Shown here: piece by piece, positions 18,521 to 27,161 of the stretch
Position numbering within the stretch: the first letter of the stretch is position 1
Layout: the number at the start of each line of letters is the position of its first letter
NCBI GenBank assembly: GCA_937876315.1
Contig: CALEHQ010000006.1
Span: 62,001-126,000 of the forward strand
Direction of reading: 5' to 3'
Length of the DNA: 64,000 bases
Source of the DNA: an uncultured Actinomycetes bacterium
GTDB taxonomy: Bacteria; Actinomycetota; Acidimicrobiia; Acidimicrobiales; Acidimicrobilacustridaceae
Notes under the pieces: generated by a model
The model's input: only the letters and a program-made list of their open reading frames with translations
The model's database searches: none
Told to the model about the DNA's origin: nothing
Program-made: the position numbers and the translations under genes

Positions 18521-18781
18521 ATGACCAACACAGCGATGCACCCAACCCGTCCCGCCCTTACCGATTGGCGGGGTTATCCCATCACCGTCACCCGCCGGGA
18601 AGAAGAAGTCCTCCAGGCGATCTGCGACGGATGCTCGACACCGGAGGTGGCCTCACGGCTCTATCTTTCGCAAAAGACCGTGAAGAATCACCTCGCGTCG
18701 ATTTACCAAAAGCTCGATGCGCGCGATCGAACGCAGGCGGTTCTCACCGCGCTGCGTTTAGGGATCGTGCGTCTCGATTGA
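18521..18781 (+). CDS. Single-domain LuxR-type helix-turn-helix regulator
   Basis: The 86-residue protein is almost only a LuxR C-terminal DNA-binding domain: LTxRExEVLQAI-like TRREEEVLQAICDG near residue 24, then the scaffold and recognition helices VASRLYLSQKTVKNHLASIYQKLDARDRTQAVLTAL. There is no receiver, PAS or autoinducer domain, so activity must be set by expression, dimerisation or a partner. It is divergent from coaE and converges on rpsA across a hairpin. The ATG at 18521 is used; an in-frame ATG at 18536 is also possible. Confidence 0.8.
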   Translation: MTNTAMHPTRPALTDWRGYPITVTRREEEVLQAICDGCSTPEVASRLYLSQKTVKNHLASIYQKLDARDRTQAVLTALRLGIVRLD

Positions 18782-18801
18782 TCACCGGCCTTGGCCGGTG
18801 A
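18782..18801. terminator. Hairpin between convergent luxR-type gene and rpsA
   Basis: TCACCGGCC-TT-GGCCGGTGA is a perfect inverted repeat (9-bp arms, realistically an 8-bp stem with a 4-nt loop) filling the 23-nt gap between two convergent stop codons. A bidirectional terminator is likely, although there is no good T-run on either side. Confidence 0.6.
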
Positions 18802-18804
18802 GAC

Positions 18805-20214
18805 TCACTCGGCGGCGTCGGCCTCGGGGGCGGCGACCTCAGGGGCCTCGGCCTCGGCCTCGGCAGCGACCTCAGCAGTTGTCGGCACCGGCGGAATCGA
18901 GGTATCGCCCTGTTCGGCGTAGTACTCGGCCCACGCTTCCTGAGCTTCAGTGGTCTCGCCACCGATGTAGTTGCCCTCGGTGTCATACGCATGCTCACCG
19001 AAGTGCTCCTGATACTCAGCAGCAACAACGCCACCTTCGGCAGCCTGTTTGATGGAGAGGCTGATACGGCGACGCTGAAGGTCGAGGTCGATGATCTTGA
19101 CCCAGAGTTCTTCGCCCGGTGTGACGACCTGCTCGGGAAGATCGACATGGTGAGCCGACATTTCCGAAATGTGCACAAGGCCTTCGATGCCCTCGCCAAC
19201 CTGCACAAAGGAACCAAACGGAACGAGCTTGGTGACACGGCCGTAGACGAGTTCGCCAACCTGATGGGCCGTGGCGAATTCCTGCCACGGATCCTGCTGG
19301 GTGGCCTTGAGCGAAAGGCTGATGCGCTCGCGGTCGAGATCAACCTCGAGGACCTGAACGTCGATTTCATCGCCAACCTGCACAACGGAACCGGGATGAT
19401 CAACGTGCTTCCACGACAGCTCGGAAACGTGAACGAGGCCATCCATGCCGCCGAGGTCGACGAATGCACCGAAGTTCACAACTGAAGACACAACACCGCG
19501 ACGGTTCTCGCCGGGCTTGAGGTTGGCAAGGAAGTCCTCGCGCTGTTCCTTCTGGGTCTCTTCGAGCCAGCCCCGACGCGAGAGCACAACGTTGTTGCGG
19601 TTCTTGTCGAGTTCAATGATCTTGGCTTCGAGGGTGCGGCCGACGTAGGGCGCAAGGTCGCGAACGCGACGCAGTTCAACAAGTGATGCGGGAAGGAAGC
19701 CACGAAGGCCGATGTCAATAATGAGACCGCCCTTGACGACCTCGATGACCGGGCCGCTGACGACGCCGTCTTCTTCTTTGATCTTTTCGATCGTTCCCCA
19801 GGCCCGCTCGTACTGTGCGCGCTTCTTCGAAAGAACGAGACGACCTTCTTTGTCTTCCTTCTGAAGAACGAGTGCCTCGATGACCTCGCCCATTGAAACG
19901 ATTTCGGAGGGATCGACGTCATTGCGAATCGAAAGCTCGCGAGAAGGGATGACGCCTTCAGACTTATAACCAATGTCGAGAAGAACTTCGTCGCGGTCAA
20001 CCTTGACCACGGTGCCTTGGACAATCTGTCCGTCTTCAACCTGCACCATTGATGCGGTGTACGCATCGTCGAGCGACATTCCACCAAGATCGTCTTCGAT
20101 CACCTGACGCGGAACGTAGGTGCCGTCGGCTGCGAAACTCCCCATGTCTGCGGGTGCTTCAACGGCGGGGGTGGCGGCCGGTGTGGCCTCTTCAATGGTG
20201 GACTGCTCGGACAC
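18805..20214 (-). CDS. rpsA: 30S ribosomal protein S1
   Basis: This 469-residue protein carries four S1 RNA-binding repeats: starting near residues 59 (QIVQGTVVKVDRDEVLLDIG), 145 (VVSGPVIEVVKGGLIIDIG), 229 (ENRRGVVSSVVNFGAFVDLG) and 314 (LVYGRVTKLVPFGSFVQVG). The acidic alanine-rich tail is typical of actinobacterial S1, which has fewer repeats than the six of E. coli. The GTG start at 20214 has GAGAG upstream; a promoter candidate lies at 20287-20292. It sits between coaE/luxR and polA as in mycobacteria. Confidence 0.95.
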   Translation of the reverse strand: MSEQSTIEEATPAATPAVEAPADMGSFAADGTYVPRQVIEDDLGGMSLDDAYTASMVQVEDGQIVQGTVVKVDRDEVLLDIGYKSEGVIPSRELSIRNDVDPSEIVSMGEVIEALVLQKEDKEGRLVLSKKRAQYERAWGTIEKIKEEDGVVSGPVIEVVKGGLIIDIGLRGFLPASLVELRRVRDLAPYVGRTLEAKIIELDKNRNNVVLSRRGWLEETQKEQREDFLANLKPGENRRGVVSSVVNFGAFVDLGGMDGLVHVSELSWKHVDHPGSVVQVGDEIDVQVLEVDLDRERISLSLKATQQDPWQEFATAHQVGELVYGRVTKLVPFGSFVQVGEGIEGLVHISEMSAHHVDLPEQVVTPGEELWVKIIDLDLQRRRISLSIKQAAEGGVVAAEYQEHFGEHAYDTEGNYIGGETTEAQEAWAEYYAEQGDTSIPPVPTTAEVAAEAEAEAPEVAAPEADAAE

Positions 20215-20286
20215 GGGTGTTCTCTCTTCGATGGACAGGAAGTAGGGGATGGGACAACTCCCTCACAGGCACGAGGAAGAACGGCA

Positions 20287-20310
20287 AGGCTAGACCCCTG
20301 TCCACAGGGG
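20287..20310. promoter_or_regulatory. rpsA promoter candidate with overlapping palindrome
   Basis: Minus-strand TAGCCT (20292-20287) fits the local -10 pattern about 75 nt before rpsA. Immediately upstream of it is the near-perfect palindrome CCCCTGT-CC-ACAGGGG (20295-20310), which would lie in the spacer between -10 and -35. It could be an operator, or the end of the methyltransferase transcript folded as a hairpin; both are inference. Confidence 0.4.
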
Positions 20311-20332
20311 CCGCCAGCCCGCAAATGGCAGG

Positions 20333-21109
20333 TCAGGCCGGTGGACGAGTGGCCACGAGAAGAAACTCGGGCCGATCGATCTCGGGAGTCCGGCGGGCGT
20401 ACTCCCCCGGGGTCACCGACCAGACCGCATCGACCTGCAATCCGGCCCGACCGGCGAGCAATCGCAGCTCACGGGGCGTGAAGCAGGTCGTCCATAGGTC
20501 TCGGTTGGTTTCGGTGCCATCAGGGGCCCGGAGCGGGGCCGATTCGTGATTCACGCCAGCATCGGCATCGAAGGTGTCGATGTCTTCAAGCCAACGGATC
20601 TGGAAATAGGAGGAGAAGGCCGAAACGGCGATACGCCCACCGGGGCGGAGGGCTCGGGCCATGCCGTCGAGCACGATGCCGTCGGGGTCGGGACCAACCG
20701 CAGTCGCTCCCCCGGCAAGGCCAAAGGCGCCCTGGCAGAGAGAAATCACCGCATCGAACTCAGCGTCGAACGGCAGGGCTCGGGCATCGAGTCGCTCAAA
20801 GGTGGCACCTTCAGGCGCTCCGGCACGAGCGAGTTCAATGAAGGTCTGGGCAATGTCGACGCCGTGAACCGCAATGCCGCGCTCGGCGAGCGCGTAGGCA
20901 TGGCGTCCAGGACCACACCCAACATCGAGAACTCGCATGCCGGGCTTCAAACCAAGTTCATCGACAAGGAAGTCGACCTCGTTGGCCGTACCCATCGTGA
21001 AGGAATAGCGAAGGTAGGAGGTGCCGAGATGATCGGCGATGCCTTCGAACCAATGGCCTTCGGCAGCGTCAGTCACATCAACCTTTGGCTGCAGCCCACG
21101 AGTCGCCAT
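20333..21109 (-). CDS. Class I SAM-dependent methyltransferase
   Basis: The 258-residue protein has motif I VLDVGCGPGRHA near residue 60, acidic loop VHGVDIAQTF near 82, and DAVISLCQGAFGL near 118, followed by a methyltransferase-25-like second half. The substrate is unknown. It begins inside the end of polA (32-nt overlap), so it is translationally coupled to polA and belongs to the pdtaR-polA transcript. Confidence 0.78.
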   Translation of the reverse strand: MATRGLQPKVDVTDAAEGHWFEGIADHLGTSYLRYSFTMGTANEVDFLVDELGLKPGMRVLDVGCGPGRHAYALAERGIAVHGVDIAQTFIELARAGAPEGATFERLDARALPFDAEFDAVISLCQGAFGLAGGATAVGPDPDGIVLDGMARALRPGGRIAVSAFSSYFQIRWLEDIDTFDADAGVNHESAPLRAPDGTETNRDLWTTCFTPRELRLLAGRAGLQVDAVWSVTPGEYARRTPEIDRPEFLLVATRPPA

Positions 21110-23765
21110 GTGAGAGGTTCACTTCAAGCGGAACCCGAAGATCAAATGCACCGGACATTGCTTCGAGGACGATTGCGGTAACCGCGTCGAGATCAGCAGG
21201 CGGCACTTCGCAAATGACCTCGTCGTGCACCTGCAAGATCAGACGAGTGGTTGAGCCACCAGCATCGAGCGCGCGATCAAGACGAATGAGTGCGACCTTA
21301 AAGATGTCAGCAGCAAGACCTTGGATGCCGGCGTTCATCGCTTGACGCTCGCCCGCTTGACGAATTCGAAAATTATCCGAAGCAAGTTCAGGAATCTGAC
21401 GACGCCGCCCGAAGAGCGTTTCGGTGTAGCCCTTTTCGCGGGCTTCAGCGACCGTGCGTTCCATGTAATCATGCACGGCAGGGAAAGCCACGAAGTACGC
21501 GTCGAGGATTTGCTGCGCTTCTCCAATGGAAACACCCAAGCGTTGCGCGAGGCCAAACGCCTCCATGCCATAGGCCAATCCGTAACTGACCATCTTTGCT
21601 TTGGAGCGTTGCTCGATGGTGACCGTGGTGGGATCGACGTCGAACACACGAGCTGCCGTTGCGTTGTGAATGTCTTCACCCGATTCAAACGCACCTATCA
21701 AACCTGGATCTTCCGCCAAGTGGGCGATGCACCGGAGTTCGATCTGGTTGTAGTCGGCGATGAGGAGCGTGTAACCCTTCGCCGGAACAAACGCCTTGCG
21801 GAATTCGCGCCCAAGCTCGCTTCGCACCGGAATGTTGTGAAGGTTCGGAGCGTCAGAGCTGAGACGACCTGTTCTCGCAACAGTTTGATTGAAGGTCGCA
21901 TGAATGCGGCCGTCGGCTGCGATTTCGGTGAGGAGTCCCTCGCCATAGGTCGAGCGAAGCTTCTCGACCTCGCGGTAGGCAAGGAGATGTTCGATGATCG
22001 GATGCTCCCCCAACAACTTTTCGAGCGTTGCTGCATCGGTCGAGTAACCGGTCTTCGTCTTCTTCTGTGGCGTGAGTTCCAACTTTTCGAAAAGGATCTC
22101 TCGCAACTTCACGGTGGAGTTCACGTTGAACTCTTCGCCAGCATCGGCCCAGATCAACGCGCGCAGTTCATCGCAACGCGCAACGAGTTGATCGCGCAAC
22201 TTCCGAAGTTCGCTCTCATCGACACCAACACCGAGGATTTCCATACGAGCGAGCACTCGGACCAACGGAACTTCAATATCGGCATTCAGGTCGGCGAGTC
22301 CGCGAGCAACGAGCGATTCCTGCAAGGGATCAACGAGGGCATTCACGCCAAGTGCACGCCGCGACGCCCGCTGAGCAAGCGCTGACGTATCGGCTCCACC
22401 GAAATCGAGCTGACCTTCGCCCTGATCGTCTTCCTGCGGCAAACGGGCATCGGCGTAACGATCGAGCAACGGTTCGAGTGAATAGCGAGGCTCGGCCGGA
22501 TCGAGCAGGTAGGCCGCAATCATCGTGTCGAGTGCAAGTGAACGAAGATCGATGCCGCAGGTGTCGAGACCACGCATAAGCGCCTTGGCATCGTGGGCAA
22601 CGACAGCCCGGCCACCATCGGCGAACAATGCGCCAGCAGCGGCGGCAACCTTTGGGGCCGCAAGCGTTTCGGCGCCGACCCAGGCGACTTCACCCATCGA
22701 TGCATCGGTGACGACTGCAATGCCCTCAAAGACCGAGCGTCCTTCGTCGCCTTCCCATGCGCCAGCAGCAGCAAGTGGGCCATCGGTCTTCGCCAACTCA
22801 GTAAACAACGCAATGGCGTCTTTCTGGGTTGAGACATCGGTGCGCTCGGCTTCAAGAACGCTGGCGCCGGCAGCCTCTGGCGAATCATTGGCGACACCCA
22901 AGACACCGATGAGGCGATCGAACAATTGACGGAACTCAAGGAAGTCGAACAACTGTCGAACTTCCGCAAGATCGAAATTACCGATCTGCAGTTCGTCGGG
23001 GTCGACAGTGACGGGCGCGTCGTGACGCAACGTCATCAAGTCGATGTTCATCCGAGCCTTGTCTTCGTTCTCGGCAAGGTTCTGGCGCAACTTCGGCGTG
23101 AGTTCGTCGAGGTGCTCATAAATACCGTCGATACCGCCGTACTGATTGATCAGTTTCGCTGCGGTCTTTTCGCCAACACCGGGGACACCCGGAAGATTGT
23201 CGGAGGGATCGCCACGAAGAGCGGCGTAGTGCACATAATCGGTTGGCTTTACACCTGTGCGTTCGAAGATTCCTGCTTCGTCATACAACGCGTAATCAGA
23301 AACACCACGCTTGTTGTAGAGCACTTTGATATGAGGATCATGAACAAGTTGGTAACTGTCTCGATCGCCAGTGACGATGATGACGTCGTCACTGCGTGCT
23401 TCGGCTGCTGTTGCCAACGTGGCGATGATGTCGTCGGCTTCGAATCCAACGAGGTCAAGCACCGGAACGCGCAGCGTTTCGACAACTTCGCGAACAATGC
23501 CCATCTGCTGACGCAGTAGATCGGGGGTGGCATCGCGATTTCCCTTGTACGTGGAAAGCGCTTCGTGTCGGAAGGTTGGTTCCGATCGGTCAAACACCAC
23601 CGCCAGATGATCGGGCTTTTGATCTCGGAGAAGATTCACGAGCATTGACGTGAACCCGAAGACCGCATTGGTGACCTGACCAGATGCCGTGGCCATGTCA
23701 GTCGGCAACGCAAAGAACGCTCGGTAGGTGAGCGAGTTTCCGTCGATGAGCATCAACGTGGTCAT
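21078..23765 (-). CDS. polA: DNA polymerase I
   Basis: This 895-residue polymerase has an N-terminal 5'-3' nuclease (LMLIDGNSLTYRAFFALP, VTGDRDSYQLV, LPGVPGVGEKTAAKL), a middle 3'-5' exonuclease fold without the D-x-E metal ligands and so probably inactive, and a complete polymerase domain (motif A LLIADYNQIELR, motif B RSKAKMVSYGLAYG, motif C LQVHDEVICEVP). The motif B tyrosine sits at the dideoxynucleotide-discrimination position. The ATG overlaps the pdtaR stop (ATGA). Confidence 0.97.
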   Translation of the reverse strand: MTTLMLIDGNSLTYRAFFALPTDMATASGQVTNAVFGFTSMLVNLLRDQKPDHLAVVFDRSEPTFRHEALSTYKGNRDATPDLLRQQMGIVREVVETLRVPVLDLVGFEADDIIATLATAAEARSDDVIIVTGDRDSYQLVHDPHIKVLYNKRGVSDYALYDEAGIFERTGVKPTDYVHYAALRGDPSDNLPGVPGVGEKTAAKLINQYGGIDGIYEHLDELTPKLRQNLAENEDKARMNIDLMTLRHDAPVTVDPDELQIGNFDLAEVRQLFDFLEFRQLFDRLIGVLGVANDSPEAAGASVLEAERTDVSTQKDAIALFTELAKTDGPLAAAGAWEGDEGRSVFEGIAVVTDASMGEVAWVGAETLAAPKVAAAAGALFADGGRAVVAHDAKALMRGLDTCGIDLRSLALDTMIAAYLLDPAEPRYSLEPLLDRYADARLPQEDDQGEGQLDFGGADTSALAQRASRRALGVNALVDPLQESLVARGLADLNADIEVPLVRVLARMEILGVGVDESELRKLRDQLVARCDELRALIWADAGEEFNVNSTVKLREILFEKLELTPQKKTKTGYSTDAATLEKLLGEHPIIEHLLAYREVEKLRSTYGEGLLTEIAADGRIHATFNQTVARTGRLSSDAPNLHNIPVRSELGREFRKAFVPAKGYTLLIADYNQIELRCIAHLAEDPGLIGAFESGEDIHNATAARVFDVDPTTVTIEQRSKAKMVSYGLAYGMEAFGLAQRLGVSIGEAQQILDAYFVAFPAVHDYMERTVAEAREKGYTETLFGRRRQIPELASDNFRIRQAGERQAMNAGIQGLAADIFKVALIRLDRALDAGGSTTRLILQVHDEVICEVPPADLDAVTAIVLEAMSGAFDLRVPLEVNLSHGDSWAAAKG

Positions 23766-24346
23766 GGAGTCTCCGGAGTAAGGGTGCCGTCGAGAATCGA
23801 TTCAGCAACGGCGCGCATCGTGGTGCGATCACGCATCGCCGTCTTCTGCACAAAGGCGAACGAGTCGGCTTCAGTGAAACCGTGGGCATCCATCAGGACA
23901 CCCTTGGCCTTGTCAACCACTTTGCGAGTTTCGAGTTGATCTTCGAGCGACTTCGTTTGTTCGGTGAGCGCCCGCAATTCGCGGAACCGTCCCACCGCTA
24001 ACTCAATCGCCGGCACGAGGTCGCTGCGCTGAAATGGCTTCACGAGGTATGCGAGGGCTCCGGCATCGCGAGCTTCCTCGATCAGGTCTCGCTGACTGAA
24101 AGCGGTGAGCACCAATACAGCGCACAACTGATCGGCAGTTATTTGTCTCGCTGCGGTGAGCCCATCGATACCCGGCATCTTGATGTCGAGGATGGCGATT
24201 TCGGGCTTGAGGTCACGAACGAGAGCGACGGCTTCGTCGCCCCGTCCAGTTTCACCGACGACCTCGTATCCCTCTTCTTCGAGGGTCTCTTTCAGATCGA
24301 GTCGGATGATCGCCTCGTCTTCGGCGATGACGACACGGGTCGGCAA
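23762..24346 (-). CDS. pdtaR: ANTAR-domain response regulator (PdtaR-like)
   Basis: Residues 1-120 form a receiver domain with acidic pair EDE near residue 9, phosphoacceptor aspartate in AILDIKMPG near 54 and the lysine in YLVKPF near 104. A short coiled coil follows, then a C-terminal ANTAR RNA-binding domain (residues ~135-190; AKGVLMDAHGFTEADSF). ANTAR proteins act as phosphorylation-dependent antiterminators. No histidine kinase is nearby. The TTG start at 24346 has AAGGGG 8 nt upstream and TACGAT farther up, so it is a leadered gene. Linkage to polA matches mycobacteria. Confidence 0.9.
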   Translation of the reverse strand: MPTRVVIAEDEAIIRLDLKETLEEEGYEVVGETGRGDEAVALVRDLKPEIAILDIKMPGIDGLTAARQITADQLCAVLVLTAFSQRDLIEEARDAGALAYLVKPFQRSDLVPAIELAVGRFRELRALTEQTKSLEDQLETRKVVDKAKGVLMDAHGFTEADSFAFVQKTAMRDRTTMRAVAESILDGTLTPETP

Positions 24347-24408
24347 CGTTGCAGCCCCTTGAGAGTGGAGGCCCGACCAAATACGGACCGTCCTTCGATC
24401 GTACCGGT

Positions 24409-24702
24409 TCAGCCGATGGCGTCGTTGAGTCTGTCGAGCAAATCATCCTGCTGTTGCTCGAGCCGCCCAATATCGGCAACCACCTCGTTGCGGTGACGTT
24501 CCATGGCCTCGGCGTGACGAGCAGCGGTGCGATGCTCCCGTTCGGCGAGCGGGGTCTCGGAAACGAGCGACCGGAGGCGAGCATCGTCGGCCTCGTCGGC
24601 GAAATGGGCCAGTTGCTCGTCGGCAACTGCCAGTTCATGACGCAGGTCGCGCAACAGGACACCGATCTCGGTAAGCCTCCGCTCCAATGTCGCCCTTGTC
24701 AT
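24409..24702 (-). CDS. Small conserved-looking coiled-coil protein of unknown function
   Basis: I do not recognise this 97-residue protein. It is highly charged and predicted mostly helical, with heptad-like patterns in LERRLTEIGVLLRDLRHEL and HRNEVVADIGRLEQQQDDLLDRL. No signal peptide, membrane segment or cysteine pair is seen. The ATG at 24702 is chosen because TACACT lies 8 nt upstream in the leaderless arrangement. It precedes pdtaR on the same strand by 62 nt and may be cotranscribed with it. Confidence 0.65.
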   Translation of the reverse strand: MTRATLERRLTEIGVLLRDLRHELAVADEQLAHFADEADDARLRSLVSETPLAEREHRTAARHAEAMERHRNEVVADIGRLEQQQDDLLDRLNDAIG

Positions 24703-24710
24703 GGCGGCGA

Positions 24711-24716
24711 AGTGTA
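24711..24716 (-). promoter_or_regulatory. Candidate leaderless -10 of the coiled-coil gene
   Basis: Minus-strand TACACT lies 8 nt before the ATG at 24702; no ribosome binding site is present. Confidence 0.35.
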
Positions 24717-24784
24717 GGACCGGCGCTGCCAAGACACTCGGGCACTCGACCCCAATGAGTGAAGAGCAGCCTCCGGCCAGTTGG

Positions 24785-24790
24785 TAGCGT
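24785..24790 (+). promoter_or_regulatory. Candidate -10 of tRNA-Leu
   Basis: TAGCGT lies 15 nt before the mature tRNA 5' end, which allows a short 5' leader for RNase P. The same hexamer serves hisI, hisD and rapZ here. Confidence 0.4.
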
Positions 24791-24805
24791 GGCGTCCGTA
24801 CCTCT

Positions 24806-24889
24806 GCGGCGGTGCTGGAATTGGCATACAGGGCGGGCTCAAACCCCGCTGCCCTTCGGGGCTTGAGGGTTCGAGTCCCTCCCGCCGCA
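24806..24889 (+). tRNA. tRNA-Leu (anticodon CAA)
   Basis: The cloverleaf folds by eye: acceptor arms GCGGCGG (24806-24812) and CCGCCGC (24882-24888) with discriminator A at 24889; anticodon stem GCGGG/CCCGC around the loop CTCAAAC, giving CAA; a long class II variable arm GCCC-TTCG-GGGC; and T arm GAGGG/CCCTC around TTCGAGT. It reads UUG. The CCA end is not encoded. It lies between the pdtaR group and fabD. Confidence 0.96.
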
Positions 24890-25006
24890 CGAACACCACT
24901 CCCGGCTCCGGCTGGGAAAATGAAACCGAAGTGACCGCATCCGGGTCAGAGCAGTGGTCAGAGCACCAGCGCCCTTCACCCACGAGCGAAAGCCACCACC
25001 GCCACG

Positions 25007-26176
25007 ATGATCGTCTTCACTTTCCCCGGCCAGGGATCACAAAAACCGGGCATGGGAGACGCGTGGCGAGACCACCCGTCATGGGAACTCGTCGCTGAAG
25101 CCTCAAGCGTTCTTGGCCGCGACCTCGAGCACCTCCTCCTCCATACCGAAGCCGAGGAACTCACCCGCACCGACAACGCGCAATTGTCGACATTCCTCAC
25201 CAGCTTGATCGTTCTTGACGCGGTGGAACGCCTCGGCGTTGAGCCCGCTGCGGCCGCCGGTCACAGCCTTGGCGAATACACCGCACTCGTGGCATCAGGT
25301 GCACTGGCATTCGAAGAAGGCCTCACGCTTGTCGCAGAACGCGGCGCTGCAATGCTCGATGCCACTGCCGCTCGGGTCGGCACGATGGCCGCGGTCCTCG
25401 GGCTCGATGATGGCGATGTCGAAGTTGCCTGCGCCCGCGTCGACGGCGACGTGTGGGTGGCCAACTACAACGCTCCCGGACAGGTCGTCATCGCTGGCGA
25501 TCCTGAAGCGGTAGCGCGAGCATCCGCTGTCGCAAAAGAACTCGGCGCCAAAAAAGTGATGTCGATGGCCGTCAGCGGCGCCTTCCACACCCCCTTTATG
25601 GCTCCGGCACGCGATCGATTGCGCAGCGCTATCGAGTCGGCCGATCTTCGCGAGGCCGACCTTCCCGTCTACGCCAACGTCGACGCCCGAGCTCATACCG
25701 GTGCTGAGTGGACCGAACTTCTCAATGCCCAGCTGTGCAGCCCAGTTCGCTGGCGCCAGACGCTGCACAATATTGGCGATGCCGGCGCAACTGTCTTCGT
25801 TGAGCTTGGTCCAGGAAGCGTGCTTACCGGCATGGCGAAGCGCACACTTACCTCTACAACAACGCTTGCGGTTTCAACTCCCGAAGACCTCGACAAACTC
25901 CTCACCGCACTGGCCTCGCCCTCGGAGAGCGTTGCGGTGCACGAAGGTGAGCACCTCTTCGCCACTGAACGCATGGTCGTAAGCCCAACTGCTGGCGTCT
26001 TCACTCCAGCGGCCGACCTAGCCCCCGGCTTTGTTCTGAGCCCGGGCACCATCCTTGGCCGTGTTGGCGAACAAGAAGTTCGCTCCCCCTTCGCAGGCAT
26101 CTTGGTGGGCGTCCTTGCCGTTGAAGGCGAGCGCGTCACCACCAGCCAGCCCATAGCTTGGTTGCGTTCAGCGTGA
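25007..26176 (+). CDS. fabD: Malonyl-CoA:ACP transacylase (FabD) with C-terminal lipoyl/biotinyl-like domain
   Basis: FabD loads malonyl groups onto ACP. Residues 1-~305 are a complete transacylase: FPGQGSQ near 6, nucleophile serine in GHSLGEYTAL near 87, and catalytic histidine in AFHTPFM near 198. Residues ~306-389 are an extra region repeating two half-motifs (VVSPTAGVFTPA... and VRSPFAGILVGVLAVEGERV), like a lipoyl/biotinyl hammerhead. The hairpin that usually carries the modified lysine reads RVGEQEV, and the whole extension has no lysine, so it should not be modified. It is first of fabD-fabH-fabG-acpP-fabF. The extension is unusual; the fold is inferred by pattern. Confidence 0.93.
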   Translation: MIVFTFPGQGSQKPGMGDAWRDHPSWELVAEASSVLGRDLEHLLLHTEAEELTRTDNAQLSTFLTSLIVLDAVERLGVEPAAAAGHSLGEYTALVASGALAFEEGLTLVAERGAAMLDATAARVGTMAAVLGLDDGDVEVACARVDGDVWVANYNAPGQVVIAGDPEAVARASAVAKELGAKKVMSMAVSGAFHTPFMAPARDRLRSAIESADLREADLPVYANVDARAHTGAEWTELLNAQLCSPVRWRQTLHNIGDAGATVFVELGPGSVLTGMAKRTLTSTTTLAVSTPEDLDKLLTALASPSESVAVHEGEHLFATERMVVSPTAGVFTPAADLAPGFVLSPGTILGRVGEQEVRSPFAGILVGVLAVEGERVTTSQPIAWLRSA

Positions 26177-26198
26177 TCACCCTTACCCCGAGGAACCG

Positions 26199-27161
26199 AT
26201 GACTATTCCTTCCCCGAGTGGCGCAACGATCACCGGTTGGGGCACGGCGCTCCCCGACATCATCGTCACGAATGCAGATTTCGAAGCACGTCTCGACACC
26301 ACCGATGCGTGGATCACCGAGCGAACAGGAATTCGCGAGCGTCGTCACGGCGGCACCACTGCCGGCCTTGCCGTTGAGGCCGGGCGTAAAGCGCTCGATA
26401 TGGCAGGCCTCACTGGCGCTGACATTGATTTCATCCTTCTCGCAACTACTACCCCCGACTATCAGATTCCCTCCACCGCGTCGCAGGTTCAGGAAGAACT
26501 CCAGATCAATGGTGGTGCATGCGACATCAACGCTGCATGCTCCGGCTTTGTCTATGGCCTTGTCCAAGCACATGGGCTTATCGCAATGGGCCTCAAGCGG
26601 ATCCTCTTGATTGGCGCCGAAACACTCGCCAAGGTCACTGATCAGGACGACCGCAATACCGCGATTCTTTTCGGAAACGGTGCAGGCGCAGTTGTGCTTG
26701 AGTCCGTCGAAGGCGACGGACAACTGATTTCATTCGACCTTGGTTCCGATGGCTCCGCCCGTGAACTTCTTGAAGCTCCCATCGGGGGCTACATGTCGAT
26801 GGTCGGCAAAGAAGTGTTCCGCAAAGCTGTCGCTGTGATGGTTGATTCCGCCAATGTGTCAATGGCCGACGCCGGCCTCGCCGCCAATGACATTGCACTC
26901 GTTGTGCCGCATCAGGCGAACATCCGCATCATCGAATCTGCGTGTTCACGTCTCGACATGCCGATGGACCGTGTCGCCATGGTGCTGCACCGAACCGGCA
27001 ATACATCATCGGCGTCGATCCCCCTCGCTCTTGTCGATGCGATCGAGAATGGGCGTGTGAAACACGATGACAACATTTTGCTTGTCGGTTTCGGTGCAGG
27101 CATGAGTTGGGCAAGCGCAATCATTCGATGGACCGGCCATCTTCCGGAGGAAAACTCATGA
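26199..27161 (+). CDS. fabH: 3-oxoacyl-ACP synthase III (FabH)
   Basis: FabH starts fatty-acid chains by condensing acyl-CoA with malonyl-ACP. The catalytic triad is visible: cysteine in NAACSGF near residue 113, histidine in VPHQANIRI near 240, and asparagine in RTGNTSSASIP near 270; the C-terminus has the typical GFGAGMSWAS. GAGGA precedes the ATG at 26199. It overlaps fabG by ATGA. Confidence 0.95.
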   Translation: MTIPSPSGATITGWGTALPDIIVTNADFEARLDTTDAWITERTGIRERRHGGTTAGLAVEAGRKALDMAGLTGADIDFILLATTTPDYQIPSTASQVQEELQINGGACDINAACSGFVYGLVQAHGLIAMGLKRILLIGAETLAKVTDQDDRNTAILFGNGAGAVVLESVEGDGQLISFDLGSDGSARELLEAPIGGYMSMVGKEVFRKAVAVMVDSANVSMADAGLAANDIALVVPHQANIRIIESACSRLDMPMDRVAMVLHRTGNTSSASIPLALVDAIENGRVKHDDNILLVGFGAGMSWASAIIRWTGHLPEENS

